This document shows positions 18,212 through 26,730 of a DNA stretch of 64,000 bases, in pieces. Position 1 is the first letter of the stretch. Every line of letters starts with the position of its first letter. The position numbers and the translations under genes were made by a program. The DNA lies in assembly GCF_000720185.1 (NCBI RefSeq), contig NZ_JOIY01000010.1, forward strand, positions 62,001 to 126,000. The letters are read 5' to 3'. The stretch is from Streptomyces sp. NRRL S-340. GTDB lineage: Bacteria > Actinomycetota > Actinomycetes > Streptomycetales > Streptomycetaceae. Under the pieces are notes generated by a model. It saw only the letters and a program-made list of their open reading frames with translations. It did no database searches and was not told the DNA's origin.

Positions 18212-19036
18212 ATGTCGTTGAACAGCCTGGCGTCGATCGAGAACTGGCCCGTTCCCACCGCCGCGGCGGGCGTGGTCCGCGCGGACGGCACGGTCGCCGG
18301 CACCCACGGCCCGGCCGGGCACCGCTTCCCGCTGGCCTCGGTGACCAAGCCGCTGGCGGCCTACGCGGTGCTGGTCGCGTACGAGGAGGGCGCCGTCGAG
18401 CTGGACGAACCGGCCGGTCCGCCCGGGGCCACGGTCCGCCACCTCCTCGCCCACACCTCCGGCCTGGCCTTCGACGAGCACCGGGTGACGGCCCCGCCCG
18501 GCGAGCGGCGGCTGTACTCCAACGCCGGTTTCGAGCAGCTCGGCGACCACGTGGCCAAGGCGACGGACATCCCTTTCGCGGAGTACCTGCGCCAGGCGGT
18601 GCTGGAGCCGCTGGGCATGGCGGACACGTCGCTGGACGGCTCCCCCGCGAAGGACGGCGTCTCCACCGTCGACGACCTCCTCCGCTTCGCCGCCGAACTC
18701 CAGGCCCCGCGCCTGCTCGATGCGCGCACGGTCGCCGAGGCGATGACCGTCCAGTACCCCGGCACCAAGGGCGTCCTGCCGGGCTACGGCCACCAGAACC
18801 CCAACGACTGGGGCCTCGGGTTCGAGATCCGCGGCGCCAAGTCCCCCCACTGGACGGGGACTTCCTCCTCCCCCCGCACGTTCGGCCACTTCGGCCAGTC
18901 CGGTACGTTCCTGTGGACCGACCCGGACGCGGGCGCGGCCTGCGTGGCCCTGACCGACCGCGCCTTCGGACCTTGGGCCATCGAGGCGTGGCCGGTCTTC
19001 ACGGACGCGGTGCTGAGGGAGCTGCGCGGGGCCTGA
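18212..19036 (+). CDS. Beta-lactamase-like serine hydrolase
   Basis: A 274-residue class C beta-lactamase / DD-peptidase fold protein without a signal peptide, so probably a cytoplasmic esterase or peptidase. The catalytic motif SxxK is SVTK near residue 43, the second motif YxN is YSN near residue 100 and the third (KTG position) is HFGQSG near residue 230. HTSGL follows the typical L-L-x-HTSG pattern. TAGGCT (18200-18205) lies 6 nt before the ATG, so it is probably leaderless. It converges with the pirin gene across a small hairpin. Confidence 0.88.
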   Translation: MSLNSLASIENWPVPTAAAGVVRADGTVAGTHGPAGHRFPLASVTKPLAAYAVLVAYEEGAVELDEPAGPPGATVRHLLAHTSGLAFDEHRVTAPPGERRLYSNAGFEQLGDHVAKATDIPFAEYLRQAVLEPLGMADTSLDGSPAKDGVSTVDDLLRFAAELQAPRLLDARTVAEAMTVQYPGTKGVLPGYGHQNPNDWGLGFEIRGAKSPHWTGTSSSPRTFGHFGQSGTFLWTDPDAGAACVALTDRAFGPWAIEAWPVFTDAVLRELRGA

Positions 19037-19041
19037 ACCCC

Positions 19042-19065
19042 GCGCTGCCAAGGGAAGGGCAGCGC
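19042..19065. terminator. Hairpin after the serine hydrolase gene
   Basis: GCGCTGCC (19042-19049) pairs with GGCAGCGC (19058-19065) around an 8-nt loop, 5 bp past the stop codon. It may also serve the converging pirin gene. Confidence 0.6.
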
Positions 19066-19191
19066 ACACGCATGCGCGTGAGGCCGTCGTCGGCGGGCAG
19101 GGCGCTGTCCTCCGGCGCCCTCGGCGCGCCGCCGGCCGTCCGCCCTCCGGCGGCGGACGCCCCGGACACGACCGGGGCTGACGGTCCGCGC

Positions 19192-19857
19192 CTACCCCGC
19201 CGGCATCTCCCACACCAGCACCTCCGCCGCGCTCACCGCCACCGCCTCCGGGCCCCGGTCCGCGTCCGTGATCCGGGCCGCGTCACCCGGGCCCAACCGC
19301 TCACCGGCCAGCTCCACTTCGCCGCGCACGACGTGGACGTGGACGGACGCGGCCGGTGGCAGGGCCGTGTGGCCGCCGGGCGCCGGGCGGTGGACATGGA
19401 GGGCGGCTCCCGCCGCCGGGACCGGGTACGGCGTGGCGTCCGCGAGGGCGCGCACCACCTCGTAGCGGGGCTCGCCGCCGGGCTCCCGCGGGGCCAGCCA
19501 CATCTGGACGAAGGTCAGGGGGGCGGTGCCGTCGTTGCGTTCGGTGTGGCGGACGCCGGCCGCCGCCGACAGGTGCTGGAGGTCGCCGGGGCGGATCACC
19601 GTGCGCCGGCCCGTGGAGTCCTGGTGGGTCAGTTCCCCCTCCACCACCCACGTGACGATCTCCGTGTGGCTGTGCGGGTGTTCGGCGAAGCCGGCGCCGG
19701 GGGCCAGGTGTTCCTCGTTGCAGGCGATCAGGGCGCCGAAGCGGACGTTGTCCGGGTCGTAGTGGGGTCCGAAGGAGAAGGCGTGCCGGGTGGTGATCCC
19801 GGCGCTCTCCTCGCCGCCCCGGTAGCGGTCCGCCGCGCGTCGTACGTCGATCCTCAC
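19192..19857 (-). CDS. Pirin family protein
   Basis: A 221-residue bicupin. The N-terminal cupin holds the metal site FAEHPHSHTEIVTWVVEGELTHQDS near residue 60 (three His and one Glu), preceded by FGPHYDPDNVRFG, the pirin signature. The C-terminal cupin is degenerate. Pirins bind Fe and may act as quercetinase-like dioxygenases or as redox-dependent cofactors; in S. ambofaciens a pirin modulates acyl-CoA dehydrogenase. The GTG at 19857 is chosen: TACGGT stands 7 nt upstream, a leaderless layout. It is divergent from fasR, a 134-bp gap. Confidence 0.9.
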   Translation of the reverse strand: MRIDVRRAADRYRGGEESAGITTRHAFSFGPHYDPDNVRFGALIACNEEHLAPGAGFAEHPHSHTEIVTWVVEGELTHQDSTGRRTVIRPGDLQHLSAAAGVRHTERNDGTAPLTFVQMWLAPREPGGEPRYEVVRALADATPYPVPAAGAALHVHRPAPGGHTALPPAASVHVHVVRGEVELAGERLGPGDAARITDADRGPEAVAVSAAEVLVWEMPAG

Positions 19858-19991
19858 GGGCCCCACCGTAGGCCCTGCCCGCCGGTTCCCGCCCGCCCCC
19901 CGGCCCCCGGCCCGGCCCCTGCCGGCCGGGGTGCGGGCGCCCAGTCCGACCCGCGGCACGCACGCACGTCCGGATAAGGCAGTCTTGTCCC

Positions 19992-21197
19992 GTGCCCGAA
20001 CCCGAATCCCACAGCCCCGAAGCCGCAGCCCGCCCCGCCCATTCGCACTCCGCGACCCTGAAACGGCTGGAGAAGTCCTCCGGGTCGCTCGCCGCGCAGG
20101 CGATCGCACGGATGGACGAGACGCTGCCGTGGTACCGGGCCATGCCTCCGGAGAACCGGTCCTGGATCGGGCTGGTGGCCCAGGCGGGGATCGCCGCGTT
20201 CACCGAGTGGTTCCGGCGCCCGGACGCCCCGCAGGCGATCTCCACCGACGTGTTCGGGACGGCCCCGCGCGAGCTGACGCGGGCGATCACGCTGCGGCAG
20301 ACCGTGGAGATGGTGCGGACCACCATCGAGGTCATGGAGTCCGCCATCGACGAGGTGGCGGCGCCCGGCGACGAGTCCGTGCTGCGCGAGGCGCTGCTCG
20401 TGTACGCCCGGGAGATCGCCTTCGCCACCGCGCAGGTCTACGCCCAGGCCGCCGAGGCACGCGGTGCCTGGGACGCGCGGCTGGAGTCGCTGGTGGTGAA
20501 CGCGGTGCTGAGCGGGGAGGCCGACGAGGGCGCCGTGTCCCGGGCCGCCGCCCTCGGCTGGAACTCGCCCGAGCACGTCTGCGTGGTGCTGGGCACCGCG
20601 CCCGACGGGGACTCCGAGCTGACCGTGGAGGCCATCCGGCGGGCCGCCCGGCACGCCAAGCTCCAGGTGCTCACCGGGGTCCTCGGGGACCGCCTGGTGG
20701 TGATCGCGGGCGGGAACGACAATCCGCTGGCCGTCGCCAGGTCGCTGATCGGCCCGTACGCGGCGGGCCCGGTGGTGGCCGGGCCGATCGTGCCCGACCT
20801 GCTGGCCGCCACCCGCTCCGCGCAGGCCGCCGCGGCGGGCCTGAAAGCCTGTTACGCCTGGCAGGACGCGCCGCGCCCGGTGCTCGCGGACGATCTCCTG
20901 CCGGAGCGCGCCATCGCCGGTGATCCGGGCGCGCGGGACCAGTTGGTAGAGGAGATCTACAGACCGCTGGAGGAGGCCGGGTCCGCGCTCCTGGAGACGC
21001 TGAGTGTCTATCTGGAACAGGCGAGCAGCCTGGAGGGCGCGGCCCGGATGCTCTTCGTTCACCCGAACACCGTGCGCTACCGGCTCCGACGTGTGACTGA
21101 CGTCACCGGGTGGTCGCCCTCCGATGTACGATCCGCGTTCACCCTGCGGATCGCGCTCATCCTGGGGCGTCTGGCCGATGGAGATCCCCAGGCCTAG
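19992..21197 (+). CDS. fasR: Fatty acid synthesis regulator FasR, PucR/CdaR-like
   Basis: A 401-residue regulator. The N-terminal 150 residues are helical. A middle GGDEF-like, non-catalytic region (about 170-280) precedes a C-terminal PucR-type HTH_30: LLETLSVYLEQASSLEGAARMLFVHPNTVRYRLRRVTDVTGW near residues 335-378. It sits immediately upstream of fabD in the same direction. In S. coelicolor the gene in this position (FasR) activates fabDHPF transcription by binding the fabD promoter; here the same role follows from sequence type and position. The stop is only 90 bp from fabD, so fab promoter elements overlap its end. Start GTG at 19992; the ribosome binding site is weak. Confidence 0.9.
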   Translation: MPEPESHSPEAAARPAHSHSATLKRLEKSSGSLAAQAIARMDETLPWYRAMPPENRSWIGLVAQAGIAAFTEWFRRPDAPQAISTDVFGTAPRELTRAITLRQTVEMVRTTIEVMESAIDEVAAPGDESVLREALLVYAREIAFATAQVYAQAAEARGAWDARLESLVVNAVLSGEADEGAVSRAAALGWNSPEHVCVVLGTAPDGDSELTVEAIRRAARHAKLQVLTGVLGDRLVVIAGGNDNPLAVARSLIGPYAAGPVVAGPIVPDLLAATRSAQAAAAGLKACYAWQDAPRPVLADDLLPERAIAGDPGARDQLVEEIYRPLEEAGSALLETLSVYLEQASSLEGAARMLFVHPNTVRYRLRRVTDVTGWSPSDVRSAFTLRIALILGRLADGDPQA

Positions 21198-21199
21198 CC

Positions 21200-21220
21200 T
21201 TTTGTCGAGGGTCCACAAAA
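21200..21220. promoter_or_regulatory. Inverted repeat between fasR and fabD, candidate FasR site
   Basis: TTTTGT (21200-21205) and ACAAAA (21215-21220) are exact inverted arms around 9 nt, right after the fasR stop. This is one of the few AT-rich spots nearby and lies about 70 bp before fabD. The published FasR region in S. coelicolor is in the same interval; exact identity needs footprint data. Confidence 0.5.
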
Positions 21221-21286
21221 CCCCTCCGTGTTCTTCGTCCCTGTCCCCACGGGCGGCCGTGCCCGTCCCCAAGAGAGAGTGTGAGA

Positions 21287-22204
21287 GTGCTCGTACTCGT
21301 CGCTCCCGGCCAGGGCGCCCAGACGCCCGGCTTCCTGACCCCCTGGCTCGAACTGCCCGGTGCCGCCGATCGTGTGGCCGCCTGGTCGGACGCCATCGGC
21401 CTGGACCTCGTCCACTACGGGACGCAGGCCGACGCGGACGCCATCCGTGACACCGCGGTGGCGCAGCCGCTGCTCGTCGCCGCCGGGATCCTGTCGGCCG
21501 CGGCGCTCGGTGACGTGGCACCCGATGCCGTCGCCGGCCACAGCGTCGGTGAGATCACCGCCGCCGCCTTCGCGGGCGTGCTGGGCGACACCGCCGCGCT
21601 GACCCTGGTGCGTCGCCGTGGTCTGGCGATGGCCGAGGCCGCCGCCGTCACCGAGACGGGCATGTCGGCCCTGCTCGGCGGGGACCCGGAGGTCTCCGTG
21701 GCGCACCTGGAGAAGCTGGGCCTGACCCCGGCGAACGTCAACGGTGCGGGCCAGATCGTGGCCGCCGGCACCATGGAGCAGCTCGCCGCGCTGAACGAGG
21801 ACAAGCCGGAGGGCGTGCGCAAGGTCGTCCCGCTGAAGGTGGCCGGCGCCTTCCACACCCACCACATGGCTCCCGCGGTCGACAAGCTCGCCGAGGCCGC
21901 CAAGGCGCTCGAACCGGGCGACCCGAAGATCACCTACGTCTCCAACAAGGACGGCCGGGCCGTGACGAGCGGCGCGGAGGTCGTGGAGCGGCTGGTCGGC
22001 CAGGTGGCCAACCCGGTCCGCTGGGACCTGTGCATGGAGACCTTCAAGGAGCTGGGCGCCACCGCACTGATCGAGGTGTGCCCGGGCGGCACCCTGACCG
22101 GTCTGGCCAAGCGGGCGCTTCCGGGCGTCCAGACGCTCGCGCTGAAGACCCCCGACGACCTCGACGCGGCCCGCGCGCTCATCACCGAGCACGCGAGCGC
22201 CTGA
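21287..22204 (+). CDS. fabD: Malonyl-CoA:ACP transacylase
   Basis: A 305-residue FabD, which moves malonyl from CoA to ACP for type II fatty acid and polyketide synthesis. GQGAQTPGF opens the protein, the active Ser is S86 in GHSVGE, and FHTHHM near residue 190 supplies the catalytic His; NPVRWDLCMETF and EVCPGGTL complete the fold. The GTG at 21287 (MLVLVAPGQGAQ) is chosen because GAGAGAG lies about 7 nt upstream; the in-frame GTG at 21281 would have almost no spacing. It is first in the fabD-fabH-acpP-fabF operon, with 22 bp to fabH. Confidence 0.97.
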   Translation: MLVLVAPGQGAQTPGFLTPWLELPGAADRVAAWSDAIGLDLVHYGTQADADAIRDTAVAQPLLVAAGILSAAALGDVAPDAVAGHSVGEITAAAFAGVLGDTAALTLVRRRGLAMAEAAAVTETGMSALLGGDPEVSVAHLEKLGLTPANVNGAGQIVAAGTMEQLAALNEDKPEGVRKVVPLKVAGAFHTHHMAPAVDKLAEAAKALEPGDPKITYVSNKDGRAVTSGAEVVERLVGQVANPVRWDLCMETFKELGATALIEVCPGGTLTGLAKRALPGVQTLALKTPDDLDAARALITEHASA

Positions 22205-22226
22205 CGACCGAAGGAGCCCACCGAAC

Positions 22227-23264
22227 ATGCCGATGTCGAAGATCAAGCCGAGCAGGGGCGCCCCGTACGCGCGCATCCTCGGCGTGGGCGGCTACCGGCC
22301 CACCCGGGTGGTGCCCAACGAGGTGATCCTCGAGAAGATCGACTCGTCCGACGAGTGGATCCGGTCGCGCTCCGGCATCGAGACCCGGCACTGGGCGGGC
22401 CCCGAGGAGACCGTCGCGGTGATGTCGATCGAGGCGGCGGGCAAGGCGATCGCGGACGCCGGGATCGAGGCCGCGCAGATCGGCGCGGTGGTCGTCTCCA
22501 CCGTCTCGCACTTCAGTCAGACCCCGGCCGTCGCCACCGAGATCGCCGACAAGCTGGGCACGGACAGGGCCGCCGCGTTCGACATCTCGGCGGGCTGCGC
22601 GGGCTTCGGCTACGGCCTCACCCTCGCCAAGGGCATGGTGGTGGAAGGTTCCGCCGAGTACGTGCTCGTCATCGGCGTGGAGCGGCTGAGCGACCTGACC
22701 GACCTGGAGGACCGGGCCACGGCCTTCCTGTTCGGTGACGGCGCCGGCGCGGTCGTGGTCGGCCCCTCGCAGGAGCCGGCGATCGGCCCGACCGTGTGGG
22801 GCTCCGAGGGCGACAAGTCGGAGACGATCAAGCAGACCGTCCCCTGGGACCGCTTCAGGATCGGCGACGTGTCCGAGCTGCCCGTGGACAGCGAGGGCAA
22901 CGTCAAGTTCCCCGCGATCACGCAGGAGGGCCAGGCGGTCTTCCGCTGGGCCGTGTTCGAGATGGCGAAGGTCGCCCAGCAGGCGCTGGACGCGGCCGGG
23001 ATCAGCCCGGACGACCTGGACGTCTTCATCCCGCACCAGGCCAACGTGCGGATCATCGACTCGATGGTGAAGACGCTGAAACTGCCGGAGCACGTCACGG
23101 TCGCCCGTGACATCCGCACCACCGGCAACACCTCGGCCGCCTCGATCCCGCTCGCGATGGAGCGGCTCCTGGCGACCGGCGAGGCGAAGAGCGGCGACAC
23201 CGCGCTCGTCATCGGCTTCGGGGCGGGTCTCGTCTACGCCGCGACGGTCGTTACCCTCCCCTAG
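22227..23264 (+). CDS. fabH: 3-oxoacyl-ACP synthase III
   Basis: A 345-residue KAS III that starts fatty acid synthesis by condensing acyl-CoA with malonyl-ACP. In Streptomyces it accepts branched starters, giving iso and anteiso acids. The Cys-His-Asn triad is C124 (DISAGCAGFGYG), H270 (FIPHQANVRI) and N301 (TTGNTSAASIP). SSDEWIRSRSGIETRHW near residue 33 is the usual N-terminal block. Length is normal. AAGGAG precedes the ATG. Second gene of the fab operon. Confidence 0.98.
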   Translation: MPMSKIKPSRGAPYARILGVGGYRPTRVVPNEVILEKIDSSDEWIRSRSGIETRHWAGPEETVAVMSIEAAGKAIADAGIEAAQIGAVVVSTVSHFSQTPAVATEIADKLGTDRAAAFDISAGCAGFGYGLTLAKGMVVEGSAEYVLVIGVERLSDLTDLEDRATAFLFGDGAGAVVVGPSQEPAIGPTVWGSEGDKSETIKQTVPWDRFRIGDVSELPVDSEGNVKFPAITQEGQAVFRWAVFEMAKVAQQALDAAGISPDDLDVFIPHQANVRIIDSMVKTLKLPEHVTVARDIRTTGNTSAASIPLAMERLLATGEAKSGDTALVIGFGAGLVYAATVVTLP

Positions 23265-23362
23265 GCACTCCGTGCCGGATCATGCTCCGGTACGGCACCG
23301 CCACACCTGCCGCTGCCGCGGCGGGCGCCACACCCTCTGGAACACTACGAAGGAGCGCCGAC

Positions 23363-23611
23363 ATGGCCGCCACTCAGAAGGAGATCGTCGACGGTCTCGC
23401 CGAGATCGTGAACGAGATCGCCGGTATCCCCGTCGAGGACGTCCAGCTGGACAAGTCCTTCACCGATGACCTGGACGTCGACTCGCTGTCCATGGTCGAG
23501 GTCGTCGTCGCCGCCGAAGAGCGCTTCGACGTCAAGATCCCGGACGAGGACGTCAAGAACCTCAAGACGGTCGGGGACGCCACCGACTACATCCTCAAGC
23601 ACCAGAGCTGA
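23363..23611 (+). CDS. acpP: Acyl carrier protein
   Basis: An 82-residue acidic ACP. The phosphopantetheine attachment Ser is S41 in DVDSLSMVEVV. IVNEIAGIPVEDVQLDKSFTDDL before it and IPDEDVKNLKTVGDATDYI after it are standard. GAAGGAG lies ahead of the ATG at 23363. It is third in the fab operon, about 98 bp after fabH and followed by a hairpin with a T-run before fabF. Confidence 0.98.
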   Translation: MAATQKEIVDGLAEIVNEIAGIPVEDVQLDKSFTDDLDVDSLSMVEVVVAAEERFDVKIPDEDVKNLKTVGDATDYILKHQS

Positions 23612-23642
23612 TCTACCGATCACTGCTGTGGGCTGACTGCCC

Positions 23643-23668
23643 CGCCACCCGGCGGTGGCGCCGTTTTT
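23643..23668 (+). terminator. Intrinsic terminator / attenuator between acpP and fabF
   Basis: CGCCACC (23643-23649) pairs with GGTGGCG (23654-23660) around CGGC, and CCG then five T residues (23664-23668) follow. This is a factor-independent terminator shape, rare in this GC-rich sequence, and it stands inside the operon. Partial stopping here would make more acpP than fabF message. Confidence 0.7.
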
Positions 23669-23698
23669 GATCCTCGTTCCGTTGGAGAAAGAATTCCC

Positions 23699-24979
23699 GT
23701 GAGCCCGACCAATCGCACCGTGGTCGTCACCGGTATCGGCGCAACCACACCGCTGGGTGGCGACGCAGCCTCTACCTGGGAGGGTCTGGTCGCCGGCAAG
23801 TCCGGCGTCAAGCCGCTGACCCAGGACTGGGCGGCCGAGCAGGCCGTCCGCATCGCGGCCCCGGTCGCCGTGGAGCCGACCGAGACCATTCCGCGGCCGC
23901 AGGCCCGCCGCCTGGACCGTTCGGCGCAGTTCGCGCTGATCGCCGCCCAGGAGGCCTGGAAGGACGCCGGTTTCTCCGGCAAGGCCGGTGAGGAAGGCAG
24001 CGACGGCGCCGTCGACCCCGACCGGCTCGGTGCGGTCATCGCCTCCGGCATCGGCGGCGTGACGACCCTGCTGGACCAGTACGACGTGCTCAAGGAGAAG
24101 GGCGTACGCCGCGTCTCCCCGCACACCGTTCCCATGCTGATGCCGAACGGCCCCTCGGCCAACGTCGGCCTGCTCGTGGGCGCCCGCGCGGGCGTGCACA
24201 CCCCGGTCTCCGCCTGCGCGTCGGGCGCCGAGGCCATCGGTTACGCCATCGAGATGATCCGCACCGGCCGCGCCGACGTGGTCGTCGCCGGCGGCACGGA
24301 GGCGGCGATCCACCCGCTGCCGATCGCCGCGTTCGGCAACATGATGGCGATGTCCAAGAACAACGGGAACCCGGAGGGCGCCTCGCGCCCCTACGACGTC
24401 GACCGGGACGGCTTCGTCCTCGGCGAGGGCGCGGGTGTGCTCGTCCTGGAGTCCGCCGAGCACGCCGCCGCGCGCGGCGCCCGCGTCTACGCGGAGGCGG
24501 TCGGCCAGGGCATCTCCGCCGACAGCCACGACATCGTGCAGCCGGAGCCCGAGGGCCGCGGCATCTCGCACGCCCTGCAGAACCTGCTGGACCGCAACGA
24601 CCTGGACCCGGCCGAGATCGTGCACGTCAACGCGCACGCCACCTCGACGCCTGCCGGTGACATCGCCGAGCTGAAGGCGCTGCGGAAGGTGTTCGGCGAC
24701 GACGCGGACCACATGGCGGTCTCCGCGACCAAGTCGATGACCGGTCACCTGCTCGGTGGCGCGGGCGGCGTGGAGTCGGTGGCGACCGTGCTGGCCCTGT
24801 ACCACCGGGTGGCACCGCCGACCATCAACCTGGACAACATCGACCCCGAGGCCGAGGCGAACGCGGACGTGGTCCGCGGGGAGGCGCGGAAGCTGCCCGT
24901 CGAGGGCCGGATCGCCGCCCTCAACGACTCGTTCGGGTTCGGTGGGCACAACGTCGTGCTGGCGTTCCGCACGATCTGA
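23699..24979 (+). CDS. fabF: 3-oxoacyl-ACP synthase II
   Basis: A 426-residue KAS II, the elongating condensing enzyme. The triad is C173 (VSACASGAEAIGY), H313 (VNAHATSTPAGD) and H350 (MTGHLLGGAGG); the lysine block AVSATKSMTGH is intact. VVVTGIGATTPLG opens the protein. The GTG start at 23699 has GGAGAAAG upstream. It is last in the fab operon, about 87 bp after acpP with an attenuator-like hairpin between, and ends at a 24-bp perfect stem. Confidence 0.98.
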   Translation: MSPTNRTVVVTGIGATTPLGGDAASTWEGLVAGKSGVKPLTQDWAAEQAVRIAAPVAVEPTETIPRPQARRLDRSAQFALIAAQEAWKDAGFSGKAGEEGSDGAVDPDRLGAVIASGIGGVTTLLDQYDVLKEKGVRRVSPHTVPMLMPNGPSANVGLLVGARAGVHTPVSACASGAEAIGYAIEMIRTGRADVVVAGGTEAAIHPLPIAAFGNMMAMSKNNGNPEGASRPYDVDRDGFVLGEGAGVLVLESAEHAAARGARVYAEAVGQGISADSHDIVQPEPEGRGISHALQNLLDRNDLDPAEIVHVNAHATSTPAGDIAELKALRKVFGDDADHMAVSATKSMTGHLLGGAGGVESVATVLALYHRVAPPTINLDNIDPEAEANADVVRGEARKLPVEGRIAALNDSFGFGGHNVVLAFRTI

Positions 24980-24991
24980 GTCCGAGTCGCC

Positions 24992-25043
24992 GTGAACGGC
25001 GCCGGCCCGGACCCCCTCGGGGGTCCGGGCCGGCGCCGTTCAC
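24992..25043. terminator. Perfect 24-bp bidirectional terminator after fabF
   Basis: Arms 24992-25015 and 25020-25043 are exact complements around a 4-nt loop. It lies between converging fabF and the DUF3145 gene and should end both. Confidence 0.9.
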
Positions 25044-25075
25044 GTGCGGGAGTCCCGCGGCCCCTTCGGGGGCTC

Positions 25076-25570
25076 TCAGACCACCTGGTGGAGCCAGCGG
25101 ACCGGGGCGCCCTCGCCCGCGTAGCGGAAGGGTTCCAGTTCGTCGTCCCAGGGCTTGCCCAGGAGCTTGGCGATCTCGGCCTCCAGGTCGGTCTCGCCGC
25201 GCTGGGAGCGGGTGAGCGCCGCGCGCAGCCGGTCCTCGGGGATGAGGATGTCGCCGTGGATGCCGGTGACGGCGTGGAAGATGCCGAGGTCGGGGGTGCA
25301 GCTGTAGCGCTCGCCCTCGGCGGTGGCGCAGGGCTCGGCGGTGACCTCGAAGCGCAGCAGCTGCCAGCCGCGCAGCGCGGAGGCGAGCTTGGAGGCGGTG
25401 CCCGCCTCGCCCTGCCAGGAGAACTCCGAGCGCCAGGTGCCGGGGGCGGCGGGCTGGCGGATCCAGTCCAGGCTGACGCGCGTGCCGAGCACCCCCGCGA
25501 CGGCCCACTCGACGTGCGGGCACAGCGCGCGCGGCGCGGAGTGCACGTACAGAACTCCACGTGTCGTCAC
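25076..25570 (-). CDS. DUF3145 family protein
   Basis: A 164-residue soluble protein of the actinobacterial DUF3145 family: TTRGVLYVHSAPRALCPHVEWAVAG at the start, SLDWIRQPAAPG, then FEVTAEPCATAEGERYSCTPDLGIFHA and the ending FRYAGEGAPVRWLHQV. Function unknown; the family is regularly found after fabF, as here, though on the opposite strand. The GTG at 25570 is preferred because GGAGG lies 5 nt upstream; extending to 25744 adds only low-complexity sequence. Confidence 0.88.
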   Translation of the reverse strand: MTTRGVLYVHSAPRALCPHVEWAVAGVLGTRVSLDWIRQPAAPGTWRSEFSWQGEAGTASKLASALRGWQLLRFEVTAEPCATAEGERYSCTPDLGIFHAVTGIHGDILIPEDRLRAALTRSQRGETDLEAEIAKLLGKPWDDELEPFRYAGEGAPVRWLHQVV

Positions 25571-25818
25571 CGGGACCTCCGGGCAGAGCGGGTCAGGGGC
25601 GGGCGGGCGGCAGTGGCGCGACGGCCACGTTGATGGCGAGGCTACCGTGCGACGGGGTGGGGAGTGTGACGTACCGTCGGTCCCGGGGTCCGGAAACACC
25701 CCGCATTCACCCAGGGGGACGCTTGTACGGGTGCGCGCGGTCACCTCGGGTGAGGCTGGGAACCCTCAGACGTTGTTCCGGAAGGGACCACCGCACGACG
25801 ACCGAGGGGAGCACCGGC

Positions 25819-26715
25819 ATGCGGAAGCGAAGTCACCGGCTGCGCGCCGTCCATGCGGTGACGGCGGCTGCCGTGCTGGCCGTGGCGGGCTGTGACGCGG
25901 CCGGTGCGGGTGTCTCCGGCGACCGGGAGGCGGGCGCCGGGGCGGCACCGTCCGCGTCGCCGACGCCGCTGTGGGACACCCACCCGGACTCCGTCGCGGC
26001 GGTGGGCGATTCCATCACCCGCGGCTTCGACGCGTGCATGGTGTTGACGGACTGTCCGGAGGTGTCCTGGGCGACGGGCAGCGACGCGGGTGTGGACAGC
26101 CTGGCCGTGCGGCTGCTCGGCGTGACGGGCGCGGCCCAGCGCAGCTGGAACGAGGCGGTGACCGGTTCCCGGATGGCCGATCTGCGCGGCCAGATGACCC
26201 AGGCGGTGCTGCACAGGCCGGAGCTGGTCACGGTGATGGCCGGAGCCAACGACGCCTGCCGCGACTCCACCGGCCAGATGACGTCCGTGGCGGACTTCCG
26301 CAGGCAGTTCCAGTCGGCGATGGACGCGCTGCGGCAGGCGCTGCCGAAGACGGAGGTGTACGTCTCCAGCGTGCCGAACCTGAAGCGGCTGTGGTCCGAG
26401 GGTCGCACGAACGCGCTGGGCAAGCAGGTCTGGAAGCTGGGCATCTGCCCGTCGATGCTGGGCGACGCGGACGCGCTGGACCCGGCGGCGACCCGGCGGC
26501 GGGAGACGGTGCAGGCCCGGGTGGTGGAGTACAACAAGGTGCTGGCCGAGGTGTGCGCGAAGGACCGCCGCTGCCGCTTCGACAAGAACGCCGTCTTCGA
26601 CTACGAGTTCGACACGAAGCAGCTCAGCCACTGGGACTGGTTCCACCCCAGCCGCAACGGCCAGGCCAGGCTGGCGGAGATCGCCTACCGTACTGTCACC
26701 GCCAGGAATCCGTGA
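25819..26715 (+). CDS. SGNH/GDSL hydrolase lipoprotein
   Basis: A 298-residue exported lipase/esterase-like protein. A basic N-terminus and the lipobox LAVAGC (lipidated C25) indicate a membrane-anchored lipoprotein. SGNH blocks: block I VGDSITRGFD with nucleophile S65; the block with GANDAC near residue 140 (Asn of the oxyanion hole); block V HWDWFHPSRNGQ near residue 275 with the Asp and His. Cysteines at DACMVLTDC, NDAC, GICP and AKDRRC could form disulfides. GAGGGGAG precedes the ATG. Substrate unknown (lipid or acetylated glycan). Confidence 0.9.
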   Translation: MRKRSHRLRAVHAVTAAAVLAVAGCDAAGAGVSGDREAGAGAAPSASPTPLWDTHPDSVAAVGDSITRGFDACMVLTDCPEVSWATGSDAGVDSLAVRLLGVTGAAQRSWNEAVTGSRMADLRGQMTQAVLHRPELVTVMAGANDACRDSTGQMTSVADFRRQFQSAMDALRQALPKTEVYVSSVPNLKRLWSEGRTNALGKQVWKLGICPSMLGDADALDPAATRRRETVQARVVEYNKVLAEVCAKDRRCRFDKNAVFDYEFDTKQLSHWDWFHPSRNGQARLAEIAYRTVTARNP

Positions 26716-26717
26716 CC

Positions 26718-26723
26718 TACAGT
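26718..26723 (+). promoter_or_regulatory. -10 box of the leaderless aldose epimerase gene
   Basis: TACAGT is 7 nt before the ATG; TGTCAC at 26694-26699, inside the end of the preceding gene, gives an 18-nt spacer. So the epimerase has its own promoter and no leader. Confidence 0.6.
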
Positions 26724-26730
26724 TTCCCCC

